The notes: a model not told the origin generated them from the sequence alone. A stretch of 64,000 nt of DNA from Pseudomonas antarctica (GCF_001647715.1 NZ_CP015600.1:5208001-5272000); one strand, 5' to 3'; positions 45,440 through 55,431 are shown, counted from the stretch's first letter. Numbers and translations: made by a program.

Positions 45440-46171
45440 TTACTTTGCACCCAGCGCCAGTTTGGCAACTTGTGGCGCAGGCTGGTAGCCCGGAATTACT
45501 TGGCCATCAGCCAAAACGATGGCCGGTGTACCGTTCACACCAATCGACTGGCCCAGGGCGAACTGCTTGGAAACCGGGTTGGCGCATTTGGCCGACTTGA
45601 TTTCCTTGCCATCGACCATTTTGTCCATGGCGGCTTTCTTGTCGGCCGAGCACCATACGGCTTGCAGTTGTTCGTCACCCGGCGAGCCCAGGCCCTGGCG
45701 CGGGAACGCGACGTAGCGCACTTCGATACCCATTTTGTTCAGCGCAGGCACTTCGGCGTGCAGCTTGTGGCAGTACGGGCAGGTGGTGTCGGTGAACACG
45801 GTGATGTGAGTCTTGGTCTCGCCGATGGCCGGGTAAACCACGGTTTCAGCCACTGGAATGCCGTTGATCAACTTGGACACGCCCAGGCGCTCGGCTTTCT
45901 CGGTCAGGTTGACCGGCTTGCCGTCTTTCAACTGGAACAGGTAACCCTGGACGATGTACTGGCCATCGGCACTGGCGTACAGCACACGGCTACCCTTGAG
46001 CTTGACTTCATACAGCCCGGCCATCGGGCTGGCACTGATGCTTTCAATCGGCGTGTCGAGTTGCAGGTTGGCCAAGCTCTTGCGAATGGTCTGCTCGGCG
46101 GCGTCATCGGCGACAACAAAGGTGGAAACCAACGCAATGGCTGCGGCGGCAATAATCTGGGTCAAGCGCAT
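45440..46171 (-). CDS. dsbC: Periplasmic thiol:disulfide isomerase DsbC
   Basis: The 243-residue protein has a Sec signal (IIAAAAIALVSTFVVADD), an N-terminal dimerisation domain and a thioredoxin-fold domain with the active site DTTCPYCHKLH near residue 121 and cis-Pro in NGTPAIV. A second Cys pair (WCSADK, SAKCANP) is also normal for the family. It reshuffles wrong disulfides in the periplasm and is kept reduced by DsbD. AGGAG precedes the ATG at 46171. Confidence 0.96.
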   Translation of the reverse strand: MRLTQIIAAAAIALVSTFVVADDAAEQTIRKSLANLQLDTPIESISASPMAGLYEVKLKGSRVLYASADGQYIVQGYLFQLKDGKPVNLTEKAERLGVSKLINGIPVAETVVYPAIGETKTHITVFTDTTCPYCHKLHAEVPALNKMGIEVRYVAFPRQGLGSPGDEQLQAVWCSADKKAAMDKMVDGKEIKSAKCANPVSKQFALGQSIGVNGTPAIVLADGQVIPGYQPAPQVAKLALGAK

Positions 46172-46340
46172 GGGAACTCCTGAAGGCAGATGCAGGGACG
46201 GGCGCATGAACACCGATCTGGAAACACGGGGCTGTCAATACGAGCCTGGGCGCCGTCCCCTTTGCGAACCGGCAAAGCCTACCACAGTTGGGCCGGGGGG
46301 CAGACTGCGGCAGGTAAATTGGGCCTTTTCCGACGTAATT

Positions 46341-47237
46341 TTATCCGCGAGGGTGATGCTTGGCGTGCATCTCCTGCAGACGTGCGCGCGCGACGTGGGT
46401 GTAAATCTGGGTTGTGGATAAGTCACTGTGCCCCAGCAGCATTTGCACCACCCGCAAATCCGCACCGTGGTTGAGCAAATGGGTGGCAAACGCGTGGCGC
46501 AACGTATGTGGCGACAGCGCCTTGCCGATCCCAGCCACTTTGGCCTGGTGCTTGATACGGTGCCAGAAGGTCTGGCGGGTCATCTGCTCACCGCGCAGGC
46601 TGGGGAACAGCACGTCGCTGGGCCGCCCGCCGAGCAATTCGCCACGGGCATCACGCATATAGCGCTCAACCCACACAATCGCCTCCTCGCCCATCGGCAC
46701 CAGTCGCTCCTTGCTGCCTTTGCCCATGACGCGCAGCACGCCCTGACGCAAGTTGACTTGCTCCAGGGTCAGGCTGATCAGTTCAGTCACCCGCAGCCCG
46801 CAGGCGTAGAGCACTTCGAGCATGGCGCGGTCACGCTGTCCGATGGCTTCACTCAGGTCGGGCGCGGCGAGCAAGGCATCGACGTCGGCTTCCGACAGGG
46901 ATTTGGGCAATGGCCTGCCGAGTTGCGGCATATCGATTTGCAGGGTCGGGTCGACCGCGATCAGCTTTTCCCGCAGCAGGTAGCGATAAAAACCACGCAC
47001 GCCAGATAGAAATCGCGCAGTGGAGCGAGGCTTGTAGTTCTGCTCAAGGCGCCAGGCCAGGTGATCAAGGATCAGCTCGCGACCGGCATTGATCAGTTCG
47101 AGGTTTTTCTCCTGCAGCCAGCCGTTGAACAGGGCCAAGTCACTGCGGTAGGCCTGGCGGGTGTTGTCCGACAGGCCTTTTTCCAGCCACAGGGCATCAA
47201 GGAAGCGATCGATCAGGGGATGGTCAATGGCGGGCAT
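46341..47237 (-). CDS. xerD: Tyrosine recombinase XerD
   Basis: The 298-residue recombinase resolves chromosome dimers at dif with XerC and FtsK. Catalytic residues are visible in order: Arg in CGLRVTELI, Lys in GKGSKERLVP, HxxR in SPHTLRHAFATHLL, His in LLGHSDLSTT and Tyr in TQIYTHV. Full length. Its place beside dsbC, as in P. aeruginosa, supports XerD rather than an island integrase. Confidence 0.97.
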   Translation of the reverse strand: MPAIDHPLIDRFLDALWLEKGLSDNTRQAYRSDLALFNGWLQEKNLELINAGRELILDHLAWRLEQNYKPRSTARFLSGVRGFYRYLLREKLIAVDPTLQIDMPQLGRPLPKSLSEADVDALLAAPDLSEAIGQRDRAMLEVLYACGLRVTELISLTLEQVNLRQGVLRVMGKGSKERLVPMGEEAIVWVERYMRDARGELLGGRPSDVLFPSLRGEQMTRQTFWHRIKHQAKVAGIGKALSPHTLRHAFATHLLNHGADLRVVQMLLGHSDLSTTQIYTHVARARLQEMHAKHHPRG

Positions 47238-47276
47238 AGGGGCTCAAGCGAATGAATGTAGTGTCGGGTAGATCCT

Positions 47277-47368
47277 ATCGCAGGCAAGCCAGCTCCCACA
47301 TGGGTTTTGTGTCATGCCTGATCTCATGATCAACATCGATCAAATGTGGGAGCTGGCTTGCCTGCGAT
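47277..47368. repeat. REP pair, family A, tail-to-tail orientation
   Basis: Here the order is reversed: ATCGCAGGCAAGCCAGCTCC comes first and its complement GGAGCTGGCTTGCCTGCGAT last, so the conserved ...CCCACAT ends face each other. It can still form a hairpin, but the inner and outer ends are exchanged relative to the usual copies. Confidence 0.88.
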
Positions 47369-47388
47369 GGCCACGACTCGGTTTCAGA

Positions 47389-47802
47389 TCAGTCTACAAA
47401 CCCAGGCAATACCGGAACCGGCCGCTTATCGGCATCAATCGCGACAAAGCTGAACACACCCTGGATCGCCTTTTCGCGGCCATCGGCACTCATGCTTTCC
47501 ACAAACACTTCGACTTCAACCTTGAGGCTGGTGTTACCGACTTTGACAACGCGCCCGATCAGCTCAACGATGGAGCCGGCCGGAATCGCGTGATTAAAGT
47601 CGATCCGATCAGTGGAGACCGTCACCAGCGGCAAACGACAAAAACGCGTGGCCGTGATGAACGACACTTCATCCATCCACGCCAGCGCCGTACCGCCGAA
47701 CAGGGTGTTGTGGTGGTTGGTGGTCGGCGGGAACACGGCCTTGGTCACGTAGGTCACGGACAGGTCGGTACGACGCTGGATTTCTTCGAGGCGGGTGGTC
47801 AT
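47389..47802 (-). CDS. Hot-dog-fold acyl-CoA thioesterase (YciA-like)
   Basis: The 137-residue protein has the YciA/BFIT signature PPTTNHHNTLFGGTALAWMDE with the catalytic Asp/Glu region, followed by the strand IDFNHAIPAGSIVEL. It hydrolyses acyl-CoA thioesters; chain-length preference is unknown. The start at 47802 gives MTTRLEEIQRR. It is the next gene below rplS but a terminator lies between. Confidence 0.9.
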   Translation of the reverse strand: MTTRLEEIQRRTDLSVTYVTKAVFPPTTNHHNTLFGGTALAWMDEVSFITATRFCRLPLVTVSTDRIDFNHAIPAGSIVELIGRVVKVGNTSLKVEVEVFVESMSADGREKAIQGVFSFVAIDADKRPVPVLPGFVD

Positions 47803-47837
47803 GGGAAAATACCGGCAAATTGACAAATTTCAGGCAC

Positions 47838-47865
47838 AAAAAAGCAGCCCGTAGGCTGCTTTTTT
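47838..47865 (-). terminator. Terminator of the rpsP-rimM-trmD-rplS operon
   Basis: AAAAAAGCAGCC / GGCTGCTTTTTT hairpin, 20 bases past the rplS stop, with a T run on both strands. Confidence 0.92.
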
Positions 47866-47884
47866 CTGCATCGGGAAGCTGGAC

Positions 47885-48235
47885 TTAAGCCAGTTTTTCC
47901 TTGATGCGAGCTGCTTTACCGGACAGGTCACGCAGGTAGTACAGCTTGGCTTTACGTACGTCACCGCGACGCTTAACGGCCATGCTGTCGATTTGCGGGC
48001 TGTAGGTCTGGAAAGTACGCTCTACGCCAACACCGTTGGAGATTTTACGAACAGTGAAAGCACTGTTCACACCACGGTTACGCTTGGCGATTACCACGCC
48101 TTCGAACGCTTGCAGACGCGAACGGTCGCCTTCCTTCACTTTCACCTGAACGACAATAGTGTCGCCTGGGGCAAAGGTAGGGATCTCTTTGGTCATCTGC
48201 TCTGCTTCGAGTGCAAGGATGATTTTGTTAGTCAT
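47885..48235 (-). CDS. rplS: Ribosomal protein L19
   Basis: The 116-residue 50S protein is at the 30S-50S interface. Typical segments are [30 protein letters not shown] and [16 protein letters not shown]. Last gene of the rpsP operon, 45 bases below trmD. Confidence 0.99.
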
Positions 48236-48280
48236 GCTGTGCTCCTAAGGTAAGTCATCGGACCTACCATCGATACGTTG

Positions 48281-49033
48281 TTAACTATCGTCCCGCGCGA
48301 GGATGTATTCCTCGAGCAGCTTCTTCTCTTCTCCAGAAAGCGAGCGGCTTTCCAGAAGATCGGCGCGTCGTTCATAGGTCCGACCAAGGGACTGCTGTAA
48401 ACGCCAACGCCGGATGTGTGCGTGATTGCCACTTAGCAATACGTCGGGAACACGCTGATCCGCATACACCTCCGGTCGGGTGTAGTGCGGGCAATCCAGC
48501 AAACCATCCGTGAAGGAGTCTTCCTCCGCGGAGTCCGCATGCCCTAAAGCTCCAGGCAGCAGTCGTGTAACCGCATCTATCAGGACCATCGCCGGCAGCT
48601 CGCCGCCAGACAGGACATAGTCCCCAATCGACCACTCTTCATCGACATGAGCTTCAATAAACCGCTCGTCAATGCCTTCATAGCGACCGGCAATCAGGAT
48701 TAATGCTTCCTCATTCGCCAGTTCGCGAACCCCAGCCTGTTTCAGCTGACGGCCTTGAGGGGACAGGTAAATTACCTTCGCCTTCTCCCCGGCAGCTGCC
48801 TTGGCCTGGGCCAACGCGTCTTCCAGGGGCTTGATCTTCATCACCATGCCCGGGCCACCGCCAAATGGGCGATCGTCCACAGTGTGATGTCGATCCGTCG
48901 TGTAGTCTCGCGGGTTCCAACAGGTAAGCTGCAACAGCCCCTGTTTCACCGCCCGACTGGTGATGCCGTACTCGCTGATGGCGGAAAACATCTCGGGAAA
49001 CAAACTGATCACTTCAATGCGCAAATTAGCCAC
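48281..49033 (-). CDS. trmD: tRNA (guanine-N1-)-methyltransferase TrmD
   Basis: The 250-residue SPOUT methyltransferase makes m1G37 in tRNAs and prevents +1 frameshifting. It shows the trefoil-knot motifs [24 protein letters not shown] and [19 protein letters not shown]. The start is a GTG at 49033, two bases after the rimM stop, giving [16 protein letters not shown] and the usual length of about 250; an ATG at 49054 inside rimM is the alternative. Confidence 0.97.
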   Translation of the reverse strand: MANLRIEVISLFPEMFSAISEYGITSRAVKQGLLQLTCWNPRDYTTDRHHTVDDRPFGGGPGMVMKIKPLEDALAQAKAAAGEKAKVIYLSPQGRQLKQAGVRELANEEALILIAGRYEGIDERFIEAHVDEEWSIGDYVLSGGELPAMVLIDAVTRLLPGALGHADSAEEDSFTDGLLDCPHYTRPEVYADQRVPDVLLSGNHAHIRRWRLQQSLGRTYERRADLLESRSLSGEEKKLLEEYILARDDS

Positions 49034-49035
49034 GC

Positions 49036-49572
49036 TTAGAAGTCCGCGTCCCATTCCACCTTCATCTCGCCCGCTGCCAGGTCGACGGCCAACACGCATT
49101 GCCCGGTATACGGCAACAGGCGTCCGCGATCATCCAGGCTGCCAGCGCAAGGCTTGACCACCATTACATCATTGGCGCCGGTTTCCAGAAGATGATCGAT
49201 TTTCCCGAGCAATTGCCCCAGTTGATCAATAACCTTCAGACCTTCCAGCTGGTACCAGTAGTACTCGCCGTCGGTCAATTCAGGGAACAGGTTGCGCGGC
49301 ACGCAGATCTCATAACCGGCCAGAAGACGAGCTTCTTCACGATCATCAAGACCCTTGAGCTTTGCGACCAGGAACTTATCGCTCCCGCGTCCACTGACCA
49401 GCTCGACCTGTTTCACACTCCCTTCGCGCTTGAGCGTCCAGGTTTTGTACTGCAACAGGTTTTCAGTCGGATCAGTAAAGGAATACACCTTCACTTCGCC
49501 GCGAACGCCATGAACAGAGTAAATCTTGCCGATAACGATCAAATCATCAGCAACAGCTGGCGTCGCGTTCAT
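49036..49572 (-). CDS. rimM: Ribosome maturation factor RimM
   Basis: The 178-residue 30S maturation factor binds S19. N-terminal RimM barrel ([22 protein letters not shown]) and C-terminal PRC-barrel ([15 protein letters not shown]) are both present. It starts 5 bases after rpsP and is tightly linked to trmD. Confidence 0.98.
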   Translation of the reverse strand: MNATPAVADDLIVIGKIYSVHGVRGEVKVYSFTDPTENLLQYKTWTLKREGSVKQVELVSGRGSDKFLVAKLKGLDDREEARLLAGYEICVPRNLFPELTDGEYYWYQLEGLKVIDQLGQLLGKIDHLLETGANDVMVVKPCAGSLDDRGRLLPYTGQCVLAVDLAAGEMKVEWDADF

Positions 49573-49577
49573 ATTGC

Positions 49578-49829
49578 TCAGGCTGCGGCCTTAGCCGAGT
49601 CCTTCAACAACTTGGCAACACGCTCGGATGGCTGTGCACCAACGCTCAGCCAGTAGGCTACGCGCTCTTGGTTCACGGACAGACGAACTTCTTGACCACG
49701 AGCAACAGGGTTGAAGAAACCAACCTGTTCCTTGTGCGAACCGTCACGCGGGTTGCGGCTGTCGGTTACGGTCAAGTGGTAAAACGGGCGCTTTTTGGAG
49801 CCGCCAAGGGCAAGACGGATTGTTAGCAT
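49578..49829 (-). CDS. rpsP: Ribosomal protein S16
   Basis: The 83-residue 30S protein begins [19 protein letters not shown] and is of normal length. AGGAACG precedes the ATG. First gene of rpsP-rimM-trmD-rplS. Confidence 0.99.
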   Translation of the reverse strand: MLTIRLALGGSKKRPFYHLTVTDSRNPRDGSHKEQVGFFNPVARGQEVRLSVNQERVAYWLSVGAQPSERVAKLLKDSAKAAA

Positions 49830-49901
49830 GTGAACATCGTTCCTGTAGTCGGTGCTGCAAATCTAAATGCACAGCGGGCATAGGTGCCCGAAAGGCCGCA
49901 T

Positions 49902-49929
49902 ATTCTAAGGAATATCCGGACTTTTGCAA
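49902..49929 (-). promoter_or_regulatory. Sigma-70 promoter of the rpsP operon
   Basis: On the minus strand TTGCAA (49929-49924) and TAGAAT (49907-49902) with a 16-base spacer, about 72 bases before the rpsP start. Confidence 0.7.
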
Positions 49930-50031
49930 ATGTCTTTTTCTGGCGCCTATCAGCGTGCCACTCAGATCTGCTATAGAGCCGTCGGTTAAAACGGCGAGTC
50001 AGCTCCCGCTAACCGCGGGTTTGCTGGAGAT

Positions 50032-50072
50032 CCCACATCCTTGTGGGTCGGAGCGCAAGCATGCTTGCGCTC
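50032..50072 (-). terminator. Hairpins after ffh
   Basis: GAGCGCAAGCA / TGCTTGCGCTC (50051-50072) is a perfect 22-base palindrome 8 bases past the ffh stop; a second small stem CCCACA / TGTGGG follows at 50032-50047. No long T tract, but both lie in the only gap before the rpsP promoter. Confidence 0.55.
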
Positions 50073-50079
50073 GAATACT

Positions 50080-51456
50080 TTACATTTTGGGCATGCCACC
50101 GCCGGGCAACATACCGCCCATGCCGCGCATCATCTTGGCCATTCCGCCTTTGGCGGAGAATTTCTTCATCATCTTCTGCATCTGCTTGTGCTGCTTGATC
50201 AAGCGACCGATGTCCTGCACCTGGGTGCCGGAGCCCATGGCGATCCGACGTTTGCGCGAACCACTGATCAGCTCAGGGTCGCGGCGCTCGGCCGGGGTCA
50301 TGGAATTGATGATGGCTTCCATCTGCTTGAATTGCTTCTCTGCCGCGCCCTGGGCATTGCCCATTTGCGCCAGGTTCACACCGCCGATGTTCGGCAGCTT
50401 GTCCATCAGGCCGCCGAGGCCGCCCATGTTTTTCATCTGTTGCAGCTGGTCGCGGAAGTCTTCGAGGTCGAAGCCCTTGCCCTTCTTCAGCTTTTTGGCC
50501 AGTTTGTCGGCCTTGTCTTTGTCGAGGGTGGCTTCGGCCTGTTCGATCAGGCTGAGCACGTCACCCATGCCGAGGATGCGCGAGGCGATCCGCTCTGGGT
50601 GGAACGGCTCGAGCGCGTCGCTCTTCTCGCCCATACCAATGAACTTGATCGGCTTGCCGGTGATGGCACGCACCGACAGCGCGGCACCGCCACGGGCGTC
50701 GCCGTCGACCTTGGTCAGGATCACGCCGGTCAGCGGCAGTGCGTCACCGAAGGCCTTGGCGGTGTTGGCCGCATCCTGGCCGGTCATGGCGTCGACCACG
50801 AACAGCGTTTCGACCGGGTTGATCGCGGCATGCAGCGCCTTGATCTCGCCCATCATCTCTTCGTCGATGTGCAGGCGACCGGCGGTATCGACGATAACCA
50901 CGTCGATGAATTTCAACTTGGCTTCTTTAATAGCCGCGTTAGCGATGTCGACCGGCTTCTGGCTCAGGTCAGACGGGAAGAAGGTCACCCCCACTTCGCC
51001 GGCAAGCATTTCGAGTTGCTTGATGGCCGCCGGACGGTACACGTCGGCCGACACCACCATCACGGACTTCTTCTTGCGCTCTTTAAGGAAGCGCGCCAGC
51101 TTGCCGGCGGTGGTGGTTTTACCCGCACCTTGCAGACCAGCCATCAGCACAACCGCTGGCGGTACGGCGCTGAGGTTCAAATCTTCGTTGGCCGCGCCCA
51201 TCAGGCTTTCGAGTTCGGCCTGGACGATCTTCACAAAGGCCTGGCCCGGGGTCAGGCTGCGGGACACTTCGGTGCCGACCGCGCGCTCTTTGACCGAGTT
51301 GACGAAGTCCTTGACCACAGGCAAGGCCACGTCGGCTTCCAGCAACGCCATGCGCACTTCACGCAGGGTGTCTTTAATATTGTCCTCGGTCAGCTTGGCC
51401 TTGCCGGTTACGTGGCGCAGCGTCTGCGAGAGACGGTCAGTCAGGTTTTCAAACAT
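50080..51456 (-). CDS. ffh: Signal recognition particle GTPase Ffh
   Basis: The 458-residue protein binds 4.5S RNA and signal peptides and delivers ribosomes to FtsY. G motifs are GLQGAGKTTTAGKLA, VDTAGRLHID and ILTKVDGDARGGAAL; the C-terminal M domain is Met-rich and ends GGMLPGGGMPKM. Full length. Divergent from the CcsA-like gene. Confidence 0.99.
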   Translation of the reverse strand: MFENLTDRLSQTLRHVTGKAKLTEDNIKDTLREVRMALLEADVALPVVKDFVNSVKERAVGTEVSRSLTPGQAFVKIVQAELESLMGAANEDLNLSAVPPAVVLMAGLQGAGKTTTAGKLARFLKERKKKSVMVVSADVYRPAAIKQLEMLAGEVGVTFFPSDLSQKPVDIANAAIKEAKLKFIDVVIVDTAGRLHIDEEMMGEIKALHAAINPVETLFVVDAMTGQDAANTAKAFGDALPLTGVILTKVDGDARGGAALSVRAITGKPIKFIGMGEKSDALEPFHPERIASRILGMGDVLSLIEQAEATLDKDKADKLAKKLKKGKGFDLEDFRDQLQQMKNMGGLGGLMDKLPNIGGVNLAQMGNAQGAAEKQFKQMEAIINSMTPAERRDPELISGSRKRRIAMGSGTQVQDIGRLIKQHKQMQKMMKKFSAKGGMAKMMRGMGGMLPGGGMPKM

Positions 51457-51689
51457 GCGCGATCCTTTCAGGCCCTATTCATCGAAATGCAGTGGTGACC
51501 GAGGTAATGGCGGCCCAGGCTGTGGTAAATCGCTATTAAAAACAGCGCTCGGCGAGCCTGCGGCGTGGGCAGGTCGCGGATTATAGCGAAGACTGCGCCT
51601 GTGCACACCCGCTGTCTGGCCCGGGAGTCTTTCGTGGAGCGCAGGTGTGTGCCAAACTCAGCGCCTTTCGGGCTTGTCTATCAGGATTT

Positions 51690-52502
51690 ATGGTCCCCTT
51701 GTCACCCAGTTTGCTACCCAGCCTCGCCGCCGCCCTTTTGTATGCCGCTGCGACTCTCTATCAGGGCACTCGTCTGGCCCAGGGCACAAAAGCGGACAAA
51801 CGCCTGCTGGTGGGCTTTGGCGTCATCGCCCTGCTGGCTCACGCCGCCAGCCTGTTCACGCATCTGATGACGCCGGTCGGCCTGGGCCTGGACTTTTTCA
51901 GCGCCGCCAGCCTGATCGCCGCCGCCGTCATCGCGCTGACGCTGATGGCCTGCTATCGAATCCCCGTCGAGAACCTGTTGGTGCTGCTATTCCCGCTGGG
52001 CATGCTGACGGTACTGCTGGCGCAATTTGCCCCGACCGGCACCGTGCAGGTCATCGACGAGGAACCGGGCATCCTCGCCCACATTCTGTTGTCGATTCTC
52101 GCCTACGGCATGTTCACCATCGCCGTGTTCCAGGCGTTGCTCGTGCTGCTGCAAGACCACCAGCTTAAAAACAAGCACCCGTCCGGGCTGATCAAGAACT
52201 TCCCGCCGCTGCAAACCATGGAAAGCCTGCTGTTCGGTTTCCTGTGGGCCGGCTGGACACTGCTGTCGTTGTCGCTGATTTCCGGTTGGCTATTCGTCGA
52301 AAACCTGTTCGCCCAGCACCTGGTGCACAAAACCTTGCTGGCGTGCCTGGCCTGGATCGTTTTCAGCGTCTTGCTGTGGGGTCGCAACCGTCTCGGCTGG
52401 CGTGGGCACAAAGCGATCCGCTGGACCCTGGCCGGTTTCTGCCTGCTGATGCTGGCCTATTTCGGCAGCAAGCTGGTTCGCGAATACATCCTGCATATCT
52501 GA
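51690..52502 (+). CDS. CcsA/YpjD-like cytochrome c assembly family membrane protein
   Basis: The 270-residue protein has eight predicted membrane segments. It belongs to the cytochrome c assembly (CcsA/CcmC-like) family, in the short branch next to ffh called YpjD; the stretch ILAHILLSILAYGMFTIAVFQALL carries a conserved His of the family (HILLS). No direct proof of a haem-handling role is known for this branch. AGGA precedes the ATG at 51690. It is followed after 12 bases by the CNNM gene, so they are probably cotranscribed. Confidence 0.83.
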   Translation: MVPLSPSLLPSLAAALLYAAATLYQGTRLAQGTKADKRLLVGFGVIALLAHAASLFTHLMTPVGLGLDFFSAASLIAAAVIALTLMACYRIPVENLLVLLFPLGMLTVLLAQFAPTGTVQVIDEEPGILAHILLSILAYGMFTIAVFQALLVLLQDHQLKNKHPSGLIKNFPPLQTMESLLFGFLWAGWTLLSLSLISGWLFVENLFAQHLVHKTLLACLAWIVFSVLLWGRNRLGWRGHKAIRWTLAGFCLLMLAYFGSKLVREYILHI

Positions 52503-52514
52503 CGGGCAGCGATC

Positions 52515-53753
52515 ATGGACAACTTGCCCCTTGGGCCGATGCTCGCGGTAATCACCTTGCTGGTGTTATGGGCGGCGCTGTTTACCGCCATCGAAGCCGC
52601 ACAACAACACCTGCTGGCACTGCGTCCTGGTACACGCCAGGGTGACAAGGCGGCCGCCCGCCTGAACTTCCCGCGTCACAGCCTGATCCTGTGCAACAGC
52701 TTGTGTCGCGCTGCAGTGGTTATTCTCTGCACCTTGCTGGCGATCTATGCCTGGGCGCAGAACGGCCCGTGGCTCGGTTGGCTGATTTCTTGCGCGATCC
52801 TGCTGGTGCTCGCCGACTACCTGCCCCGCGCCCTCGCGGTTCGCCATCCCCAGGCCGTACTGGGCTTCGGCAATACGCTGCTGGGCGTGCCGCTGAAAAT
52901 TCTTTATCCGCTGGCGTGGCTGCTCAATGGCATCAGCCTGCTGCTGCTGCGCCCCTTCGCACGCAAAACCGGCGTGGTGAAAAAAAGCGACGAGCCGCTG
53001 CCCGATCACGATGATGAACCGGAGCCCGAGTCCGACGACAACCGAACCCCCGGCATGCCCGGTATTCACGCCCTGGACAACATCACGGTCAACGACATTC
53101 TGGTACCGCGCAGCGAAGTGGACGGCATCAACCTGGACGATCCGGTTGAAGAAATCATCGAGCAATTGCGCGCTTCCCAGCGCACGCGCCTGCCGGTGTT
53201 CCACAGCGACATCAACCAAGTCGAAGCGGTGCTCAACACCCGGCAGATCCAACACCTGCTGCCTGATGCCAGCCTGACCAAAGATGCCTTGCTCGCCGCT
53301 TGCCACGAACCTTACTTCGTCCCGGAAAGCACCCCGCTGCAACTGCAGCTGCTGAATTTCCACAAGCAGCAGCGACGCCTGGGCATGGTGGTGGACGAAT
53401 ACGGTGAAGTGCTCGGCATCGTCACCCTGGAAGATATCCTCGAAGAAATCGTTGGCGAATTCGAAAACGATCAGACGGTGGATAACCCGCATATCGACGC
53501 GCAACCCGATGGCCGTTTCATCATCGACGGCGCCGCCTCGATCCGCGAACTGAACAAGAGCCTGGGCTGGCACCTGCCCAGCGATGGCCCCAAGACCCTC
53601 AACGGGTTGGTGACCGAAGCGCTGGAGACCATTCCGGATTGCGCGGTGTGCCTGAAAATCGGCCGCTATCGCCTGGAAATCCTCGAGACCGAGGACAACC
53701 GCGTCAGCAAAGTGCTGATCTGGCACACCAGCCGCGTTCCGGTCGCCGCATAA
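52515..53753 (+). CDS. CNNM/CorC-family membrane protein (DUF21, two CBS, CorC_HlyC)
   Basis: The 412-residue protein has an N-terminal DUF21 membrane domain with three to four segments (to about residue 150), an acidic linker (DHDDEPEPESDD), a CBS pair (NITVNDILVPRSEVDGI; RRLGMVVDEYGEVLGIVTLEDI) and a C-terminal CorC_HlyC domain ending RYRLEILETEDNRV. Related proteins export Mg2+ or Co2+ with Na+. The substrate in Pseudomonas is not known. Confidence 0.88.
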   Translation: MDNLPLGPMLAVITLLVLWAALFTAIEAAQQHLLALRPGTRQGDKAAARLNFPRHSLILCNSLCRAAVVILCTLLAIYAWAQNGPWLGWLISCAILLVLADYLPRALAVRHPQAVLGFGNTLLGVPLKILYPLAWLLNGISLLLLRPFARKTGVVKKSDEPLPDHDDEPEPESDDNRTPGMPGIHALDNITVNDILVPRSEVDGINLDDPVEEIIEQLRASQRTRLPVFHSDINQVEAVLNTRQIQHLLPDASLTKDALLAACHEPYFVPESTPLQLQLLNFHKQQRRLGMVVDEYGEVLGIVTLEDILEEIVGEFENDQTVDNPHIDAQPDGRFIIDGAASIRELNKSLGWHLPSDGPKTLNGLVTEALETIPDCAVCLKIGRYRLEILETEDNRVSKVLIWHTSRVPVAA

Positions 53754-53774
53754 CCTCTTGGCATAACACAATCC

Positions 53775-53866
53775 AATGTGGGAGCGGGCTTGCTCGCGAA
53801 AGCGGTGGATCAGTCAGCTCATCTAGACCTGACCCACCGCTTTCGCGAGCAAGCCCGCTCCCACAG
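53775..53866. repeat. REPIN, family B, head-to-head
   Basis: AATGTGGGAGCGGGCTTGCT and its inverted copy; the pairing extends through GCGAAAGCGGTGG / CCACCGCTTTCGC, giving the longest stem of all copies in the window. Confidence 0.92.
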
Positions 53867-54120
53867 TTGATTTGCAGCGTTTGATAGATCGTGATTGAGC
53901 CCCTTGTTGTCTGTTCAACCCCCTTCCTATAATCGGCTCGGCTTACCCAAGCCCCGCCCGACCGCGTGCTACCCGCACTCAGCGCGTCCAGGCACCGCTT
54001 TACCGTGTCTGACCGGTGTTTGCTCCCATCCCGAGCCGCCCCGCCTACGCCCCTGATCCTTGGGTGTTCGACCAATAATAATCCGCGTCCAAACGCGCAA
54101 TGACCGTCAGGGATACCGCC
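53867..54120. other. Gene-free region upstream of the MHS permease
   Basis: About 250 bases without a credible gene (more than 300 with the adjoining REPIN). It must hold the permease promoter; I see no convincing hexamer pair or operator. Confidence 0.5.
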
Positions 54121-55431
54121 ATGAGCACCACCTATAACGAGGCTGCAACCGCCGCCCCGCTCAACTCGACCGCACGGGTCGCGACCGCGAGCATCGTCGG
54201 CACCGCCATCGAGTTCTACGATTTCTATATCTACGCCACTGCTGCTGCGCTGGTGATCGGCCCGGTGTTCTTCCCGCAGACGTCCGGCACCGCGCAGATG
54301 CTGGCGTCGTTCCTGACCTTCGGCATCGCCTTCATCGCCCGCCCATTGGGCTCAGCGCTGTTCGGCCATTTCGGTGACCGTATCGGGCGCAAATCAACCC
54401 TGGTCGCCTCGTTGCTGCTGATGGGTGTGTGCACCACATTGATCGGCTTGCTGCCGGGCTATGACAGCATCGGCGCCTGGGCTCCGATTCTGTTGTGTGT
54501 GCTGCGTTTCGGCCAGGGCCTCGGGCTGGGCGGGGAATGGGGCGGCGCAGCATTGCTGGCGACCGAGAACGCACCAAAGGGCAAGCGCGCCTGGTTCGGC
54601 ATGTTCCCGCAATTGGGCCCATCAATTGGCTTTCTGGCCGCGAACGGTTTGTTCCTGATCCTGGCCATGAGCCTGAACGACGAGCAATTCCGCAGCTGGG
54701 GCTGGCGCATACCGTTCATCCTCAGCGCGGCGCTGGTGATGGTCGGCCTGTATGCGCGCTTGAAACTGCATGAAACCCCGGTGTTCGCCAACGCCGTGGC
54801 CAAAGAAGCACCGGTGAAAGTGCCGTTGGTGGAACTGTTCAGCCAGCATTGGCTGCCGGTACTGTTGGGCGCGGCGTCGATGGTGGTGTGTTATGCGCTG
54901 TTCTACATCACCACTGCGTTTTCCCTGAGCTACGGCGTATCGACGCTGGGCTACAGCCGCGAAACGTTCCTGGGCTTGCTGTGTTTCGCCGTGCTGTTCA
55001 TGGGCCTGGCCACGCCATTGGCAGCCTTGGCCAGTGACCGCTACGGGCGCAAGCCAGTACTGATCGTCGGCGCAGTGCTGGCGATTCTGTCGGGCTTCAC
55101 CATGGAACCGCTGCTGACCCACGGCTCGACCTGGGCGGTGGCGTTGTTCCTGGCGCTGGAGCTGTTCCTGATGGGCGTGACCTTCGCGCCGATGGGCGCC
55201 TTGCTGCCGGAACTGTTCCCGACGCGCGTGCGTTATACCGGTGCTTCGGCGGCGTATAACCTGGGTGGGATTGTCGGTGCGTCGGCGGCGCCGTTCTTCG
55301 CGACCAAGCTGGTGGCGATGGGCGGGCTGAGTTATGTCGGCGGGTATGTGTCGGCGGCAGCGCTGCTCAGCTTGATCGCTGTGCTGTGCCTGAAAGAGAC
55401 GCGGGATAATGATTTGAACAAGGTCGCCTGA
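54121..55431 (+). CDS. MFS metabolite:H+ symporter (MHS family, ShiA/YhjE-like)
   Basis: The 436-residue transporter has 12 membrane segments and MHS signatures: SIVGTAIEFYDFYIYATAAA near residue 20, GHFGDRIGRKS in loop 2-3 near residue 80 and GQGLGLGGEWGGAALL near residue 140. The family imports dicarboxylates, shikimate, proline-betaine and similar acids by proton symport; the substrate cannot be named. AGGGA precedes the ATG at 54121. Confidence 0.88.
   Translation: MSTTYNEAATAAPLNSTARVATASIVGTAIEFYDFYIYATAAALVIGPVFFPQTSGTAQMLASFLTFGIAFIARPLGSALFGHFGDRIGRKSTLVASLLLMGVCTTLIGLLPGYDSIGAWAPILLCVLRFGQGLGLGGEWGGAALLATENAPKGKRAWFGMFPQLGPSIGFLAANGLFLILAMSLNDEQFRSWGWRIPFILSAALVMVGLYARLKLHETPVFANAVAKEAPVKVPLVELFSQHWLPVLLGAASMVVCYALFYITTAFSLSYGVSTLGYSRETFLGLLCFAVLFMGLATPLAALASDRYGRKPVLIVGAVLAILSGFTMEPLLTHGSTWAVALFLALELFLMGVTFAPMGALLPELFPTRVRYTGASAAYNLGGIVGASAAPFFATKLVAMGGLSYVGGYVSAAALLSLIAVLCLKETRDNDLNKVA

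Noticed and set aside
46341..47237. Integrase marking a mobile island
   Set aside because: The tyrosine recombinase is XerD by full-length sequence and by its place beside dsbC; no att repeats or cargo are present.
50041..51498. 485- and 588-codon plus-strand open frames
   Set aside because: Antisense shadows of ffh, rich in His/Gln or Ser as expected from complementing GC-biased codons.
52566..53771. 401-codon minus-strand open frame
   Set aside because: Antisense shadow of the CNNM/CorC gene.
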